Positions 52,120 through 63,036 of a stretch of DNA of 64,000 nt are shown here, in pieces. The position numbers and the translations under genes are program-made. The stretch is from assembly GCA_023374045.1 (NCBI GenBank), contig CM041778.1:362426831-362490830 (forward strand), in the 5' to 3' direction. The first letter of the stretch is position 1. Each line of letters starts with the position of its first letter. This DNA is from Limonium bicolor (Eukaryota; Streptophyta; Magnoliopsida; Caryophyllales; Plumbaginaceae). Under the pieces are notes generated by a model. It did no database searches, was not told the origin of the DNA, and saw nothing but the letters and a program-made list of their open reading frames with translations.

Positions 52120-52450
52120 AATGACGCACTTTAAACCATGGTTAAACAAATAACCGTCATTTAAACATTATAAACCACGGTTCAAGGAAGAACCGTCGTT
52201 TATGTGGCATGCTTCATCAGATATATGACGGTTTAATAAATAACTGTCGTATATAATTACACCGCTTAGAGCAAAAAAGACGGTTGCATTGGAACCGTCG
52301 TATAAAGTACTTATAAACCACGGTTCTCTATGAACCGTCGTTTTATGTGTTGCGCCAAAACTTTAAAACCACGGGTTTTTTAGAACCGTCGTTTATTGCT
52401 CCCATCCCATAGGCTTTAAACGATGGTTTCTAAACTAACCGTCGTTTAAA
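52120..52450. repeat. CACTA 5' subterminal repeats
   Basis: About ten units of AAACCACGGTT or AACCGTCGTTTA in both orientations, for example TATAAACCACGGTTCAAGG and AACCGTCGTTTATG. In En/Spm-type elements such arrays bind the accessory protein TNPA; that role is inferred here. Confidence 0.8.
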
Positions 52451-52529
52451 AGTTTTTTTACTTACCCCCCCCGACACCCCATTTTCTTCTTCCTTTGGCT
52501 TCTCTCTCGCGCGCGATTTCCCCGTCTTC

Positions 52530-52631
52530 CATTTTCGTCGTCGAGCTTCTCCTCCGCCATCAAGCTCTGTCGCCGTCGAGCTTCTCTTCCGCCATCAAGC
52601 CCTGTCGCCGTCGACCTACTCCGCCGCCCTA
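52530..52631 (+). repeat. Tandem repeats of about 35 bp upstream of the transposase
   Basis: GTCGTCGAGCTTCTCCTCC, GCCATCAAGCTCTGTCGCC and near-copies repeat about three times, ending abruptly at 52631 where TNP2 coding begins mid-protein. It is probably part of the original 5' UTR. Confidence 0.6.
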
Positions 52632-54575
52632 TATACGGAAACCTCTTGGGATACACAATTAAAGGAGCTCTAGCGTGCCCTATATGTGGAGATAGAACTT
52701 GCAGTATATGGTTAAAACACAGTGGGAAAAATGTGTACATGGGCCATCGGAAATTCCTCCCGAAAGGTCACAAATACCGTAAGATGACAAAAGAGTTTGA
52801 TGGAAAAACGGATCATGCAGTCGCACGACCACCACTATCTGCTGCTGAGACTTACAATCAGTTGAAGAATGTTGTGAACAACTTCGGTCCACCAATTAAA
52901 GCCACTGAAAAGAGCATCTGGAAGAAAAAATCAATATTTTGGGAACTTGAATATTGGCAACATTTAGAGGTGAGACATTGCATTGATGTTATGCACGTGG
53001 AGAAAAACATTGGTGAAAGTGTATCTGTGACACTACTAAACGTGAAAGGAAAGACAAAATACCATTTAAAGGGTAGAAAAGATCTGGTTGAATTGGGTAT
53101 ACGGGAAGAACTCGCGCCACAACAAAGAGGGAAAAGAACATTCTTGCCTCCCGCTTGTCATACATTATCCAAAGAAGAGAAAGTTTTTGTAGTTCTCTTC
53201 GTCATATTAAAGTGCCATCTGGTTACTCATCGAACATATCAAGTTTGGTATCAATGTCTGATCTTAAATTGGTAGGGATGAAGTCTCACGACTCTCATGT
53301 GTGATGCAGCACTTACTTCCGGTTGCAATCCGTGGGATCCTTCCAGCTGATGTCAGGAAAACTATTACAAATTTATGTGTTTTCTTCAAAGGAATTTCGT
53401 GTAAAGTGCTTGATGTGGAGACGCTGGATAAACTACAGAATGACCTTGTGATCACCATGTGTCAGTTGGAAATGTATTTCCCTCCTTCGTTTTTTGATAT
53501 TATGGTGCATCTACTTGTTCATCTTGTTAGAGAGATCAAACATTGTGGTCCGTTATACCTTCGATACATGTATCCGTTTGAGAGATATATGGGTATACTG
53601 AAAAAGAAAATGAAAAACCGTCGGCGTCCAGAGGGAAGCATAGTTGAAGGGACAGTAACAGAGGAGGTAATTGACTTCTGCACTCACTACTTACACGGTG
53701 TTGATGTTATTGGATTACCAAAAGCAAGACATGATGGCAGGCTTAAAGGGGTTGGTACCTGTGGGAAAAAATTATGCAGAGTTGATATTGATACATTGAA
53801 CAAGGCACATCTGGTTGTGTTGAATCATGCTGAAGTTGTTGAACCGTATTTCGATGCACACCTAGCCTACCTCAAAACAAAACACCCAACGATGAGTAAT
53901 GCCAAATTAAAAAAAGAGCAGAATGCGACATTTGTTAAGTGGTTCAAACATAAGGTGTTGTATGAAGATTCAAGGAACGTGGATGAAATGATGCAGTTGT
54001 TGGCCCTTGGTCCAAATCTCGATGTGTTGTCTTATGAAGGATATGATGTAAATGGATTTTCTTTTTACACTGAACGTCAAGATTGTAAATCGACAAACCA
54101 GAACAGTGGTGTGCATCTTATCGCTTCACAAGACATTTTCACAGGAACAAGTCGTAATACACTGAAGAACGAATATTATGGTGTTATTGAGGATATCTGG
54201 GTCTTGAATTACACTAGTTATGAAACTTGCGTATTTCGTTGCAAATGGGTGGACAACAAACAGGGATATCGTGAGGAGGATCATGGTATGAAGCTAGTTG
54301 ATTTAACGACAGCGGCTCCTACTGATGAACCCTTTATTGTTGCATCAAAGGCAAAACAAGTATTCTACTGTCGTGATCAGTGTAATCCTATATGGTCTAT
54401 TGTAATGCAGAGTAAAAGATCGATAGTTGGGATTGATAATATTGTTGATGAAGATGAATACGATTGTGAAGATGAAACAGATGTACCTATTCAGTTGCCG
54501 ATGGAGGTAGATAATGTAACTAATTTTGAATATCGAAGGTCCGACCACAATGAAGGATTGTGGATTGAACGATGA
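52632..54575 (+). pseudogene. CACTA TNP2-type transposase, N-terminally truncated
   Basis: The frame opens mid-protein with YGNLLGYTIKGALACPICG and continues through KNVYMGHRKFLP, RHCIDVMHVEKN and LGIREELAPQQRGKRTFLPP, the conserved TNP2/Transposase_21 core. The part before YGNL, with the transposase-associated domain, is absent. After one-base losses near 53180 and 53301 the frame goes on intact from MMQHLLPVAIRGILP to 54575, with QLEMYFPPSFFDIMVHL, MYPFERYMG and RPEGSIVEG (DUF4218) and a C-terminal DUF4216-like domain (EYYGVIEDIWVLNY, KQVFYCRDQCN). Normal TNP2 genes are longer at the front. The element is probably nonautonomous unless it is helped in trans. Confidence 0.85.
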
Positions 54576-54693
54576 AATGTTATTTTGTAAGTCTGATTGA
54601 CAATATTATATTATTTCATTTTTGTCATGTTTCAATATTTGATTCAGTAGATGTTCGTATTAACCTTGTTAATTATTGATTATTTTTCAGATT

Positions 54694-57600
54694 ATGGATC
54701 CTGACGATAGAGTCGAAGAGGATTTACTGTTGGGGTTGGATGATATTGACGATGACGTCCCTATTGAAAACCACCAGCATCTACTTTACAAAACCCTCGG
54801 AAGGGACGTGGACCGACCCGTGGGTTGAAGGTGAAGAAGGATTCTCCCATCGATTTGGTCTGGGACAAGTACCTCCGACATCGTGGTGGGTCAAAGCAGC
54901 AGTTTGCTTCCTACTTGGGATTGATGGTAAAATCTCATTGCTCGATTAATAAGGATTGGAAAGATCAATTAAAGGCAGACCAAGACATCATGTGGCAGAT
55001 GGTGCAGAAGAAGTACAAAGTCGCGGATGAACTTCGGACGAAGATTGAATCACTTCTAGCGACATCGCTGCGACAGTTCAAGCATCGGTTGGTAGATGGC
55101 TGGATTACCAAACCGGGCTCCAAGAGGTCACCGTCGTGGGTAGTGTATGATGGTATGATCACGGAGGAGGACTGGAAGATATTCTACGACCATCGCCAGA
55201 CTGAAGAGTTTAAGGTACTTTTACAATTATTCTTTCTTAATTATTTAAGGAATAAAATTTAACAAATTTTTTTTTATTATGTATAACTTACAAATATACA
55301 AATTTTGTAACAGTTACGTCAAGAACAAGCGAGACGTAACCGGGTGAAGAATATATAAGCACTTCATGGGGCAAGCTGGATATACGGGGCGGTTGGAGAA
55401 GTGGAAGAGCGAGGGCTTACTGACGAAAACTAATGAAGACGACACTCAGTCAGTTATTGATGATGTTGACGATGCAAGTAGGGTGCAGACATTTATGCTG
55501 GGTCGCATGAAGAAAAATGACGAGGGAGTATATGTGTTCCCGCAGAGCGAGACTGCTGAGTTGGCTTCAAAGATTGTAAGTATATATATTTAAAAGTTTG
55601 TTTACTAATTAGTAAGTTCATTTCTAATATTTTTGTTAATTTAAAATAGTCTGGATATACTGAGCGATGGGAGATGGTTCCGGCCCCTCCGTCTCAGGAT
55701 GATCCACTGAATAAGGCCCTTGGGCAAAAGGATCATCCAGGGCGAGTGTGGGGCTTGGAGGGGAAGTTCGCCAAAAAGACGTGTTTCCTACGTCTCGATC
55801 GAGAGTACCACAGGCTGAAATGATAGAGAGAATGGTGGATGAACGGGTGCATGACCGGTTGGAGGAGTCGGAAAGACGTCACGCTGACCGGTTGGAGGAG
55901 TCGGAAAGACGTCACGCCGAGGAGCGTCAAGCCTATGAGGAGCGCCTGCGAAGACTTGAGGCTTTATTATTGGGCCAGGTGCATGCTTCTACACCGACAC
56001 CTACTCCTACACCGGTGTCTGCTCCTACCGTGACGGCGGATACATCGATAGTGGTCGCGTCTCCTACACCGGCACCTACTGCTAGACCGACGTCTGCTCC
56101 TACCACGACGGCGGATACTGTCGATGATCCTACACCGATGTCTGCTCCTACCACGACGGTGGATACTGTCGATGATCCTACACCGACGTCTGCTCCTACC
56201 ACGATGGCGGATACTCCGATGGTCGATCATCCTGCACCTTCTTCTCCTACCAGAGACACATTTCCTTATCAAAACCTTTCGGTTTGTTCTTTTTTCCTCC
56301 TTAGTTATTTTAACATTACTTTTAAAACAATATAATTTTATTAGCTTGCTTACTGTTGTGAGTTGATGTAGGTGGTTAAATCATGTCATCTGTTTCAAGT
56401 GTTGGATGGTGGGACTGTGCATGTTGCATTCGGTCGAGTTTTATAGACCAGACCGAACACTGTAGTACATTTCAAGCTCATCCCACCTCTCCACGCTCGT
56501 GTGATGGTAGACGACATTGTGCGAGGTCATGAGGACTCTCCACTTCCGTTGGAGTGGAATCAGTGGAGTAAAATAGGTCAAGCACAATCTTCAATTGTTC
56601 CATGGCCATATTCTCTCATTGATGTCAGTGACAAGGTAAACTATTTACATGCTTACTGTTTAGTTTTTAACTTGACTGTTGACTGATATGTTTATTATTT
56701 AAATTTTGTATACTATTAGATTGATAAGGAATTAAGACCGGTTAAGAAGAGGAAAGTGGATAAGGGGAAGGAAGTTGTGAAATCAAATGAGGAGAGTCAG
56801 AGTGTGAGAAAGAAGTGGTGAAACCTTTCGATATGACTCCTAGGAGATCCCCCATTCTGACACCCAAGTATTTGAAGAAGTTGATAGTCAAACAAAAAAT
56901 GTTGTATGACTTTTTCATGACGAGGCCGCAGTCTGTCACCAACTTCAACATGAAAGTGTCTAAGCATGTTTTCCACTCCCTGAGCCCAGAGATCTGATGA
57001 TTATCGTGAGCGATCTAAGAGAATTTTTGATGGGAGACCTGCTTAACATCTCTGTGATTCAGGCCTATTGTGTGTAAGTATCTTTTAAATTATTACATTA
57101 TCTTTCATTTTTTAAGCTATTTAACATATCTTATGAAAAAATGTTGTTTAGGTGTTTGACTAGTAGACTACTAGCGAGCAAGAGATTATTTGTCCTCTCT
57201 TTCTTGTGTCCGCAATTGATGTCAGCAAATCAGGCTGCATTGGATGAGCAAGGATGTGCAGAGCACGTGAGACAGGGATTTTGTACTGCGGTGTGAAGAA
57301 GAAGCAAATATTTGCTGATCCCATATCATCAGATGTAAGTACACAATAACTGGAATTTTTTGCTTCCTAATTGTGATAATTAAAAATATTGTTCTACAAA
57401 ACATTCTTTGTTTTATCTGTGGCAGCAATCATTGGATGTTGATGGTGTTGTGTATCGACACCTCATGCTTGTTGATACTAGACCCATTGGGCGGCCCTGA
57501 TGACCTTCGAGAGATCGCTGTAGAGAAATATTTGAAGGAGTGAGTATTCAAAATTTTAATGCATTCTGTATTTATTTTAAGCTTGTCCTAGATTATTGAC

Positions 57601-58073
57601 AATAAATGGCTTCATTTTAAAATGTTGTATTTATGCAGGGGCCATAAGCTTGGTTTAAGTGATGCAAAGAAACCATTCTCCATCTTGGACTTCCAATACA
57701 TACGTGTAACTAATCATTTAATTTATGCATTTTTGTATTAAAGTTAAACGTTTAATTTTTTGATCTGTCTAAAGTTGGTAATCCATGGATGGTGTGATGA
57801 CAGTGTCCTCAACAGCCTGATTCACGAAGCTATGGCTATTATGTGATGCGGTACATGTTCGAGATTGTACAAAATATTGACACGCTTAATGATGACAAGG
57901 TAACCCATACCAATCAAAGTTTTAGTTAAAGTTATTGCATTTTAAATAAAATTGTGTACTAATGATGATCAGTTTCTTTTTATGGACAGATCGTTTCTTA
58001 TTTCACAAAAGCAGGGAGCACGTATTCCAAAGGGGATCTCGACTTTGTAAGAGATCATTTATCGCAGTTTTAG
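54694..58073 (+). pseudogene. Second CACTA gene: plant transposase-like region with a C48 (Ulp1-like) protease end
   Basis: Multi-exon, with visible AG/GT borders. It starts MDPDDRVEEDLLLG and reads KKDSPIDLVWDK, KQQFASYLGLMVK, WQMVQKKYKV, GYTGRLEKWKSEGLL, VQTFMLGRMKKN and SGYTERWEMVPAPPSQDDPL, a pattern of plant Ptta/En-Spm proteins. Then come a charged coiled-coil stretch with DRLEESERRHA twice and a Thr/Pro-rich repeat (TSAPTTTADTVDDP-like units, 55980-56250). The end reads SDLREFLMGDLLNISVIQAY, HWMLMVLCID, LLILDPLGG and CPQQPDSRSYGYYVMRYM. HW and the downstream Asp fit a C48 cysteine protease, but the expected catalytic Cys before GYYVMRYM is Tyr (codon 57831-57833). At least five one-base losses (near 54767, 55350, 55751, 56800 and 57273) break the frame. 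Confidence 0.7.
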
Positions 58074-58404
58074 TGTAAAAATTACTTGAGCGTTTCTTAG
58101 ATCTTATCCTAGTGTAGTTAGACTTAGACTTTTGTTTTTGCTGAACCAACGTAGACTCTCAAAATTTGTAAAGTTCAACTCTCTCTTATTTTTGAAAGTT
58201 TGAATGGGTTTGTTTGCAATTCGTTTTCAATGTTGCAATTCAAACTGGCAACTTGGTTTATGGTCATATAGTGTGGTTGGTTATCAAAGGGCAATACCAG
58301 TTGGATGCCCTGTACAGGTTGTATATGCGATTGTAAATTGGGTTGTGTTGGAAAACATATGTGGTAGAGGCTAAAAAAACAAAAAAAACTTAAAAAAAAA
58401 AAAA

Positions 58405-58770
58405 AAAAACCATGGTTCACATAAAACCGTGGTTTAAAACTCAATGGAACGACGAGTATAAACCACGGTTTAGTAGAAAACCGTCATATAATGTACATTT
58501 TATACCACAGTTTTTGTCCCAACCGTCGTATAAAACTCAATGGAACGACATTATATACCACAGTTTCTGTCGCAACCATCGTATAAAGTCGTCTGATTCC
58601 CGCGACACAATGGGCTTTAAACGACGGTTTTAGCGGAACCGTGGTTTATAATCCGTCTTTTAAACGACGGTTTCAAACCGTGGTTTATTGCAATTTTCCG
58701 ATATACCACGCGAGTATAAACCACGGTTTCTAACCGTGGTATATAGGCAAAATAACCGTGGTAAAAAACA
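58405..58770. repeat. CACTA 3' subterminal repeats
   Basis: Around a dozen units of AAACCACGGTTT, AACCGTCGTATAA and AACGACGGTTT in both orientations mirror the 5' array. Confidence 0.8.
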
Positions 58771-58785
58771 TTTTATGCACTAGTG

Positions 58786-59491
58786 GATGAGTTCAAGAAG
58801 GGTATGCTGTTCCGGAGCAAAGAGGCGCTGATACATGTTGTGAAGAGGCACCACATTATTCATCATCGATCATTTGTGGTGAACCGGTCAACCACAAAGT
58901 TGTGGGACATCTACTGCTCATCCGGAAACGAGTGTGGATGGAGATTGCGTGGTGCGGTATCGAAGAAGCACCCTAGTTTCTTTATGATCACCATTGTTGA
59001 AGGCCCACACACTTGTCTGAACTCGATCTTGAGTCAAGAGCATCCACACCTTGACTTGAGATTCATGGCATGCATATTCACCAAGTATGTCAAAGAGAAT
59101 CCTTACATCAGAGTTGGTGACCTTCAGACAGTGATAGCTGATCAGTTCCAGCATTCTGTCAAGAGGAAGAATGTTTGGGCGGCAAAGGTGAGAGCTATTG
59201 AGATGGTGTATGGTGATTGGGATGATTCTTACAGCACGCTACCCCACTTGTTACGGGCAATTCAGCATACAAACCATGGCACGAAGGTTGAAATTGACTG
59301 GCACGCCACTGATCCCGGGTACGGTATATTCAAGAGGGTTTTCTAGGCGTTCGGGCCATGCATTAATGCATTCAGGCATTGCAGACCCGTGATATGTATT
59401 GACGGTACTTTCTTGTACCGAAAGTACAAGCATAAACTCCTCATTGCATGTGCAAGTGACTCGGACAAACACATAGTGCCACTTGCATTTG
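58786..59491 (+). pseudogene. MULE transposase, DNA-binding domain and start of the DDE domain
   Basis: In frame with 52098 via the shared GAT codon. It reads DEFKKGMLFRSKEAL, VKRHHIIHHRSFVVN, GWRLRGAVSKKHPSFFMIT and GPHTCLNSILSQEHPHLD: the MuDR-type DNA-binding domain with Cys/His ligands, then the MULE core VGDLQTVIADQF, KNVWAAKVRAIE, ATDPGYGIFKRVF. A TAG at 59344-59346 probably replaces a Trp codon. The same frame goes on AFGPCINAFRHCRPVICIDG (first catalytic Asp) and DKHIVPLAF, ending at the LTR-like insertion. Confidence 0.85.
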
Positions 59492-61879
59492 TGATAAGCG
59501 TGAAATATATATATAATTTTATGGTTATTTGATTTAATATTCGGAATGAATTGGGTTATATTTTTCACTTATCTCATGTTTTTCTAAGAATTGTATTTAG
59601 ATGAGAGCTTATGTATTTTATGTGTAAAATAAAAAAAAAGCATTGGATTTATATATATATACACTCACGCCACTCACGTTTTGAACACAGAGGTTTCAAG
59701 AATGACATTTAATTTACATCTCATGATTCATATTTTTATTATATCATTGGAACATGATTATTCACGTGCAGCACACCAAATAAATGATTACACCCATCTT
59801 TATGGACTCACGGTAAGTGGGCTGCATGGAAACAAAATGCTAATTATTTTATTGGTAGGTGGACGGTGGCATGTTAGTCGGGCTACATGAATTTTGCATG
59901 GATGCTGGACTTTCATGAAAAGAATAGTAGACAACATTTGATAAAAGAAATATGCTGGATCGTAGGAGGATGAGGTTGGAATTATAATAAGGGGGTGCAG
60001 TGTTCTTTTGGCTGAAAACAATAACGGTGCCAATTGTTTATTGTTTTAAACAAAAGGGCTGAAGCATATCTTTCTTGGACGCGCGGCGATTTGATATTGA
60101 AATATTTCCAGAAGGTGACTGATAGAGTATTGAATATATTTTTGGCCGCGTTCGATTCCAAGCTTTTCCTGGAATTAAAGCTTAATCTGTCTCATTTGAC
60201 CACTTTAAATAATGTTGACTGGCTAGCTTAAGGCCAAATATCAAGCTTTATAATAAAGGTTGCAAACCTTGCGTTTGGTTTTTCCATCTCGTTTTACAGT
60301 TACCGTACACGGTCGTCATTACATCTGTGTCCTCATTTCTTTCACCACAATTACAATAATGCCCCTTAGTTTTCTCCATTGATCTTTTCCGGATTCCGTG
60401 TTTCCATGGAGAGATAAGAAGGAAATTGGGAAATTTATAGAAGGGATTAGGATAATTTTGACAATAGAGTGATGTAGATTTGTGTTACAGCTTTCCATAC
60501 GCATTTGATTTGTTCATTTAATCCAACTACGCACTTTGTAATAATAATCTCTTTCTGGCCTTTGATCGGTCATAACAAGAATTGCAGTCCCAACGTTGTA
60601 GCAGTGAAAATTTTGTTTCCACGCCATTGATACTCTTGCTGAATAATTACTTGTTCGTTTTTCTTATACAGGTTGCACTGTCTCTCAAAATAGGAAGCAC
60701 CGAACACCAGAGAGAAGAGATAAAATTCGCACATTCGAAGGTAGTCGAACTGTGTACCTCGTTGTAATGGCGTCGAACAATTGTGCTGTTGCAAACCCTA
60801 ATGTCGCCGAAGAAGAGAATAGAAGGAATGAGAAAGAACGGGATGAGTGTTGATGGGGTTGACACAGTGAAAACGAGGGTAATAGGGTAAAATGACAAAT
60901 AAAGCCAGAAAATAAGTCAATCTCCTAAACGAACGCATTGCCTCAAAAGCCACAACACCACCAATTATGTTAGAGCTGGCTTTAAACTTGCTTTTCCATT
61001 AAAGCTTGGGATCAAACGAACCCTTATTAGTAATTTGGAGTGAAATCTGGAACTCTTTCTTGTTATTTCTTGTTATTTGTTACAAGTTATTTTTGTTATT
61101 TTTAGTTGTTGTTTCTGTTTATTAAAACCATGAGCGAGTAGTTTCATTAAGCTTCCCGGGTTAGGGAAGCGAGTCGTTTTCGTAGAATTCTAATTATGTA
61201 GATTCATCACTATTATTATAATTTTGCAATAGTTTGATTCCTGTCCTTAATGCGCTTGGATTTTATGGCCAATTTTCTAAGTGATTTTTGTAGAGCTTAT
61301 ATCAAAATGCGGTGCTGAGATTAAGTTCTAGACATAGGAAATCAAACCGGATTAACGACTAGAAGCATGGCTTGCCTATAGGTTAATCTGTCTCTAATAT
61401 GAATTATGTTTAATGCAATTAACTTGAATTTAACTTGGGCATGGTTTGCGGCTTGTTATTTCAGTTAGTTAGGGTTCGTTGTACAGGGACCGGTCAACGA
61501 ACTATTTATAATTACTGAGTTTATTGCATAAAATAGTGAAAATTGTTATTAATTGAATTTGACAAAATAGACGAGTGAAATAACCCGGGGAGTCTTTTTA
61601 ATTCACCAGATTTTTAAACCGATATTTGTGTTGTTTATTTTTATTTTTTATCATTTTGTTATTTTATTACTTTGTGTTCGTTATTTGATTTGAATTAATT
61701 GAAAACTTGAAAAAGTGACAATTTCCCGTTTTCTTAGTTTAATTTAGTTTCTCGGTTAGATTAAGAATTTGTCAGTTAATTGAACGAGGTCCCTCAGTTC
61801 AACAACCCACTTAATCACTATACCCGCAAAACGATAGGTACACTGCCTAGGTAGAGATAGTCACATATTTCTGCTAACA
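59492..61879. mobile_element. 2.39 kb LTR-like insertion in the MULE (probably a solo LTR)
   Basis: It starts TGATAAGCGTGAAATAT and ends TTTCTGCTAACA, with TG...CA termini. The flanking bases are ATTTG (59487-59491) and GTTTG (61880-61884), a five-base duplication with one mismatch. Removing it restores the MULE frame LAF-ALVDEES. No retrotransposon coding is visible. It includes the TIR element at 60144-61023, so the original LTR was about 1.5 kb. The family could not be named. Confidence 0.6.
60144..61023. mobile_element. TIR element nested in the LTR-like insertion
   Basis: Left GGCCGCGTTCGATTCCAAGC and right (reversed) GGGTTCGTTTGATCCCAAGC form imperfect inverted ends, each followed by TTT..GGAA-like sequence. 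Flanks TTT and TTA give only a weak 3-bp duplication. It resembles a PIF/Harbinger-type MITE. Noncoding. Confidence 0.4.
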
Positions 61880-61884
61880 GTTTG

Positions 61885-62297
61885 CGCTTGTTGATGAGGA
61901 GTCATATGCATTGTGGTCATGGTTTGTCTCTTGTCTCAAGGTCCACGTTATATCGGCCCACGAGGATAGTGCTCTGATGTGCTTGATTTCCGATCGTCAT
62001 GCTGGTATACTTGCAGCTGTAGAGCGATCAAACGGGGTGTGGAAACCCCCTAATGTGCACTGGGGTATTGTGTTCGCCACATTGTGAGCAACTTCAACAA
62101 GGTGGAAAGAAGTGCAGGGATGAAGAAGATGGCCTCCAGAGCAGCTTGCGCAACACAGCCCCGTAAGTTTGATATATGCATGGCAGAGTTGAAGAGTGCT
62201 AGTGCCACTGCCCCTGATTTCTTTGACACTATACCGAAGGAGCAGTGGACATTCGCACATGATGGTGGGCACCGATTCGGCATGATGACTACGAATT
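61885..62297 (+). pseudogene. MULE transposase, middle of the DDE domain
   Basis: It reads ALVDEESYALWSWFVSCLK, LMCLISDRHAGILAAVERS (the second catalytic Asp in SDRHAGI) and PPNVHWG, then after a one-base loss in the G run at 62062-62065 continues YCVRHIVSNFNKVERSAGMK, AACATQPRKFD, IPKEQWTFAHDGGHRFGMMT. The MITE at 62298 interrupts it within the Asn/Leu codons of TTNLSES. Confidence 0.85.
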
Positions 62298-62709
62298 GAG
62301 AAAATTCACGATATACCCCTGTTTTCTTTCGTAATTCACAATATACCCCTGTGATTTTGGTAATTTAACTTTAAACATACTTAAATGTTGTTCAAAATTG
62401 ATGAAACTTTACATAGACGATGCTAGAGTGTTATATTTTGGTCCAATATCAAATTTAAAGTTTTTTAAGCTCACATGTGACCTGTGGGACCTAATGAACA
62501 TGTGACTGCTCATTGGGTCCCACAGGTCACATGTGAGCTTAAAAAACTTCAAATTTGATATTGGACCAAAATATAACACTTTAGCATCGTCCATGTAAAG
62601 TTTCATCAATTTTGGACAACATTTAAGTATGTTTAAAATTAAATTACGAAAATCACAGGGGTATATTATGAATTACGAAAGAAAACAGGAGTATCTCGTG
62701 AATTTTCCC
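62298..62709. mobile_element. 412 bp near-palindromic MITE in the MULE coding frame
   Basis: Same family as 27812-28222: ends GAGAAAATTCACGATATACC and, reversed, GGGAAAATTCACGAGATACT, with nearly full-length complementarity of the halves. It is flanked by CTACGAATT (62289-62297) and CAACGAATT (62710-62718), a 9-bp duplication with one change. Excision restores the MULE reading MTTNLSESYN. Confidence 0.85.
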
Positions 62710-62718
62710 CAACGAATT

Positions 62719-63036
62719 TGAGTGAGAGTTATAATGCAGTTTTGCTCGGTGCTAGAAACTTGCCTATTGCTGCTCTGGTTGAGAAGACATTTTATAACTG
62801 TGTGAAGTACTTCGACACACGAAGGGGTCAAGCATCGGCAGCTGTGGCTAGAGGAGAGGTGTATGTTGGTTGGACGATGGAGAAAATGCAGAGATGGAGA
62901 CAGTCGGCCAACGCTCACCATATTACCAGATTTGACGGGCCTAGAAAGTTGTTCGAAATCACCACTGCCACCAGATCCACACCTTATAGGTTCAAGGGTG
63001 GCAATCGACACACCGTTAAGCTGAGAGAGGGGCATT
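62719..63036 (+). pseudogene. MULE transposase, C-terminal part of the DDE domain
   Basis: It reads LSESYNAVLLGARNLPIAAL and VEKTFYNCVKYFDTRRGQ, the conserved segment after the third catalytic acid (the Glu of LSES is the likely residue), then STPYRFKGGNRHTVKLREG. The frame runs three codons into the LTR that begins at 63037, so the SWIM-type zinc finger and C-terminus are gone. Confidence 0.85.

Larger units (their letters stand above)
52099..58785 (+). mobile_element. CACTA (En/Spm) transposon inserted in the MULE coding frame
   Basis: It begins CACTAGTAGAAAAAAG and ends GCACTAGTG, with the CACTA terminus at both ends, and the 3-bp duplication GAT flanks it (52096-52098, 58786-58788). It holds subterminal repeats at both ends, a TNP2-type transposase (52632-54575) lacking its N-terminal part, and a second multi-exon gene with a C48 protease-like end (54694-58073). 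Excising it with one GAT restores the MULE reading WSYNDEFKKGM. CACTA elements move by cut and paste with a TNP2-type transposase. Confidence 0.95.
50237..63036 (+). mobile_element. MULE copy 2 (Mutator-like), carrying nested insertions, 3' end lost
   Basis: The 5' terminal region starts near 50237 (GGGACAAAAAAAT, matching the outer end of MULE copy 1). Transposase pieces lie at 51234-52098, 58786-59491, 61885-62297 and 62719-63036, and join in order across a CACTA (52099-58785), an LTR-like element (59492-61879) and a MITE (62298-62709). At 63037 a long LTR begins, so the SWIM-type finger and the 3' terminal repeat of the MULE are missing from the window. The 9-bp target duplication therefore cannot be tested. 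Confidence 0.8.

Noticed and set aside
55933..56272. Minus-strand Val/Gly and Arg-rich frames
   Set aside because: Antisense shadows of the Thr/Pro repeat in the CACTA gene.
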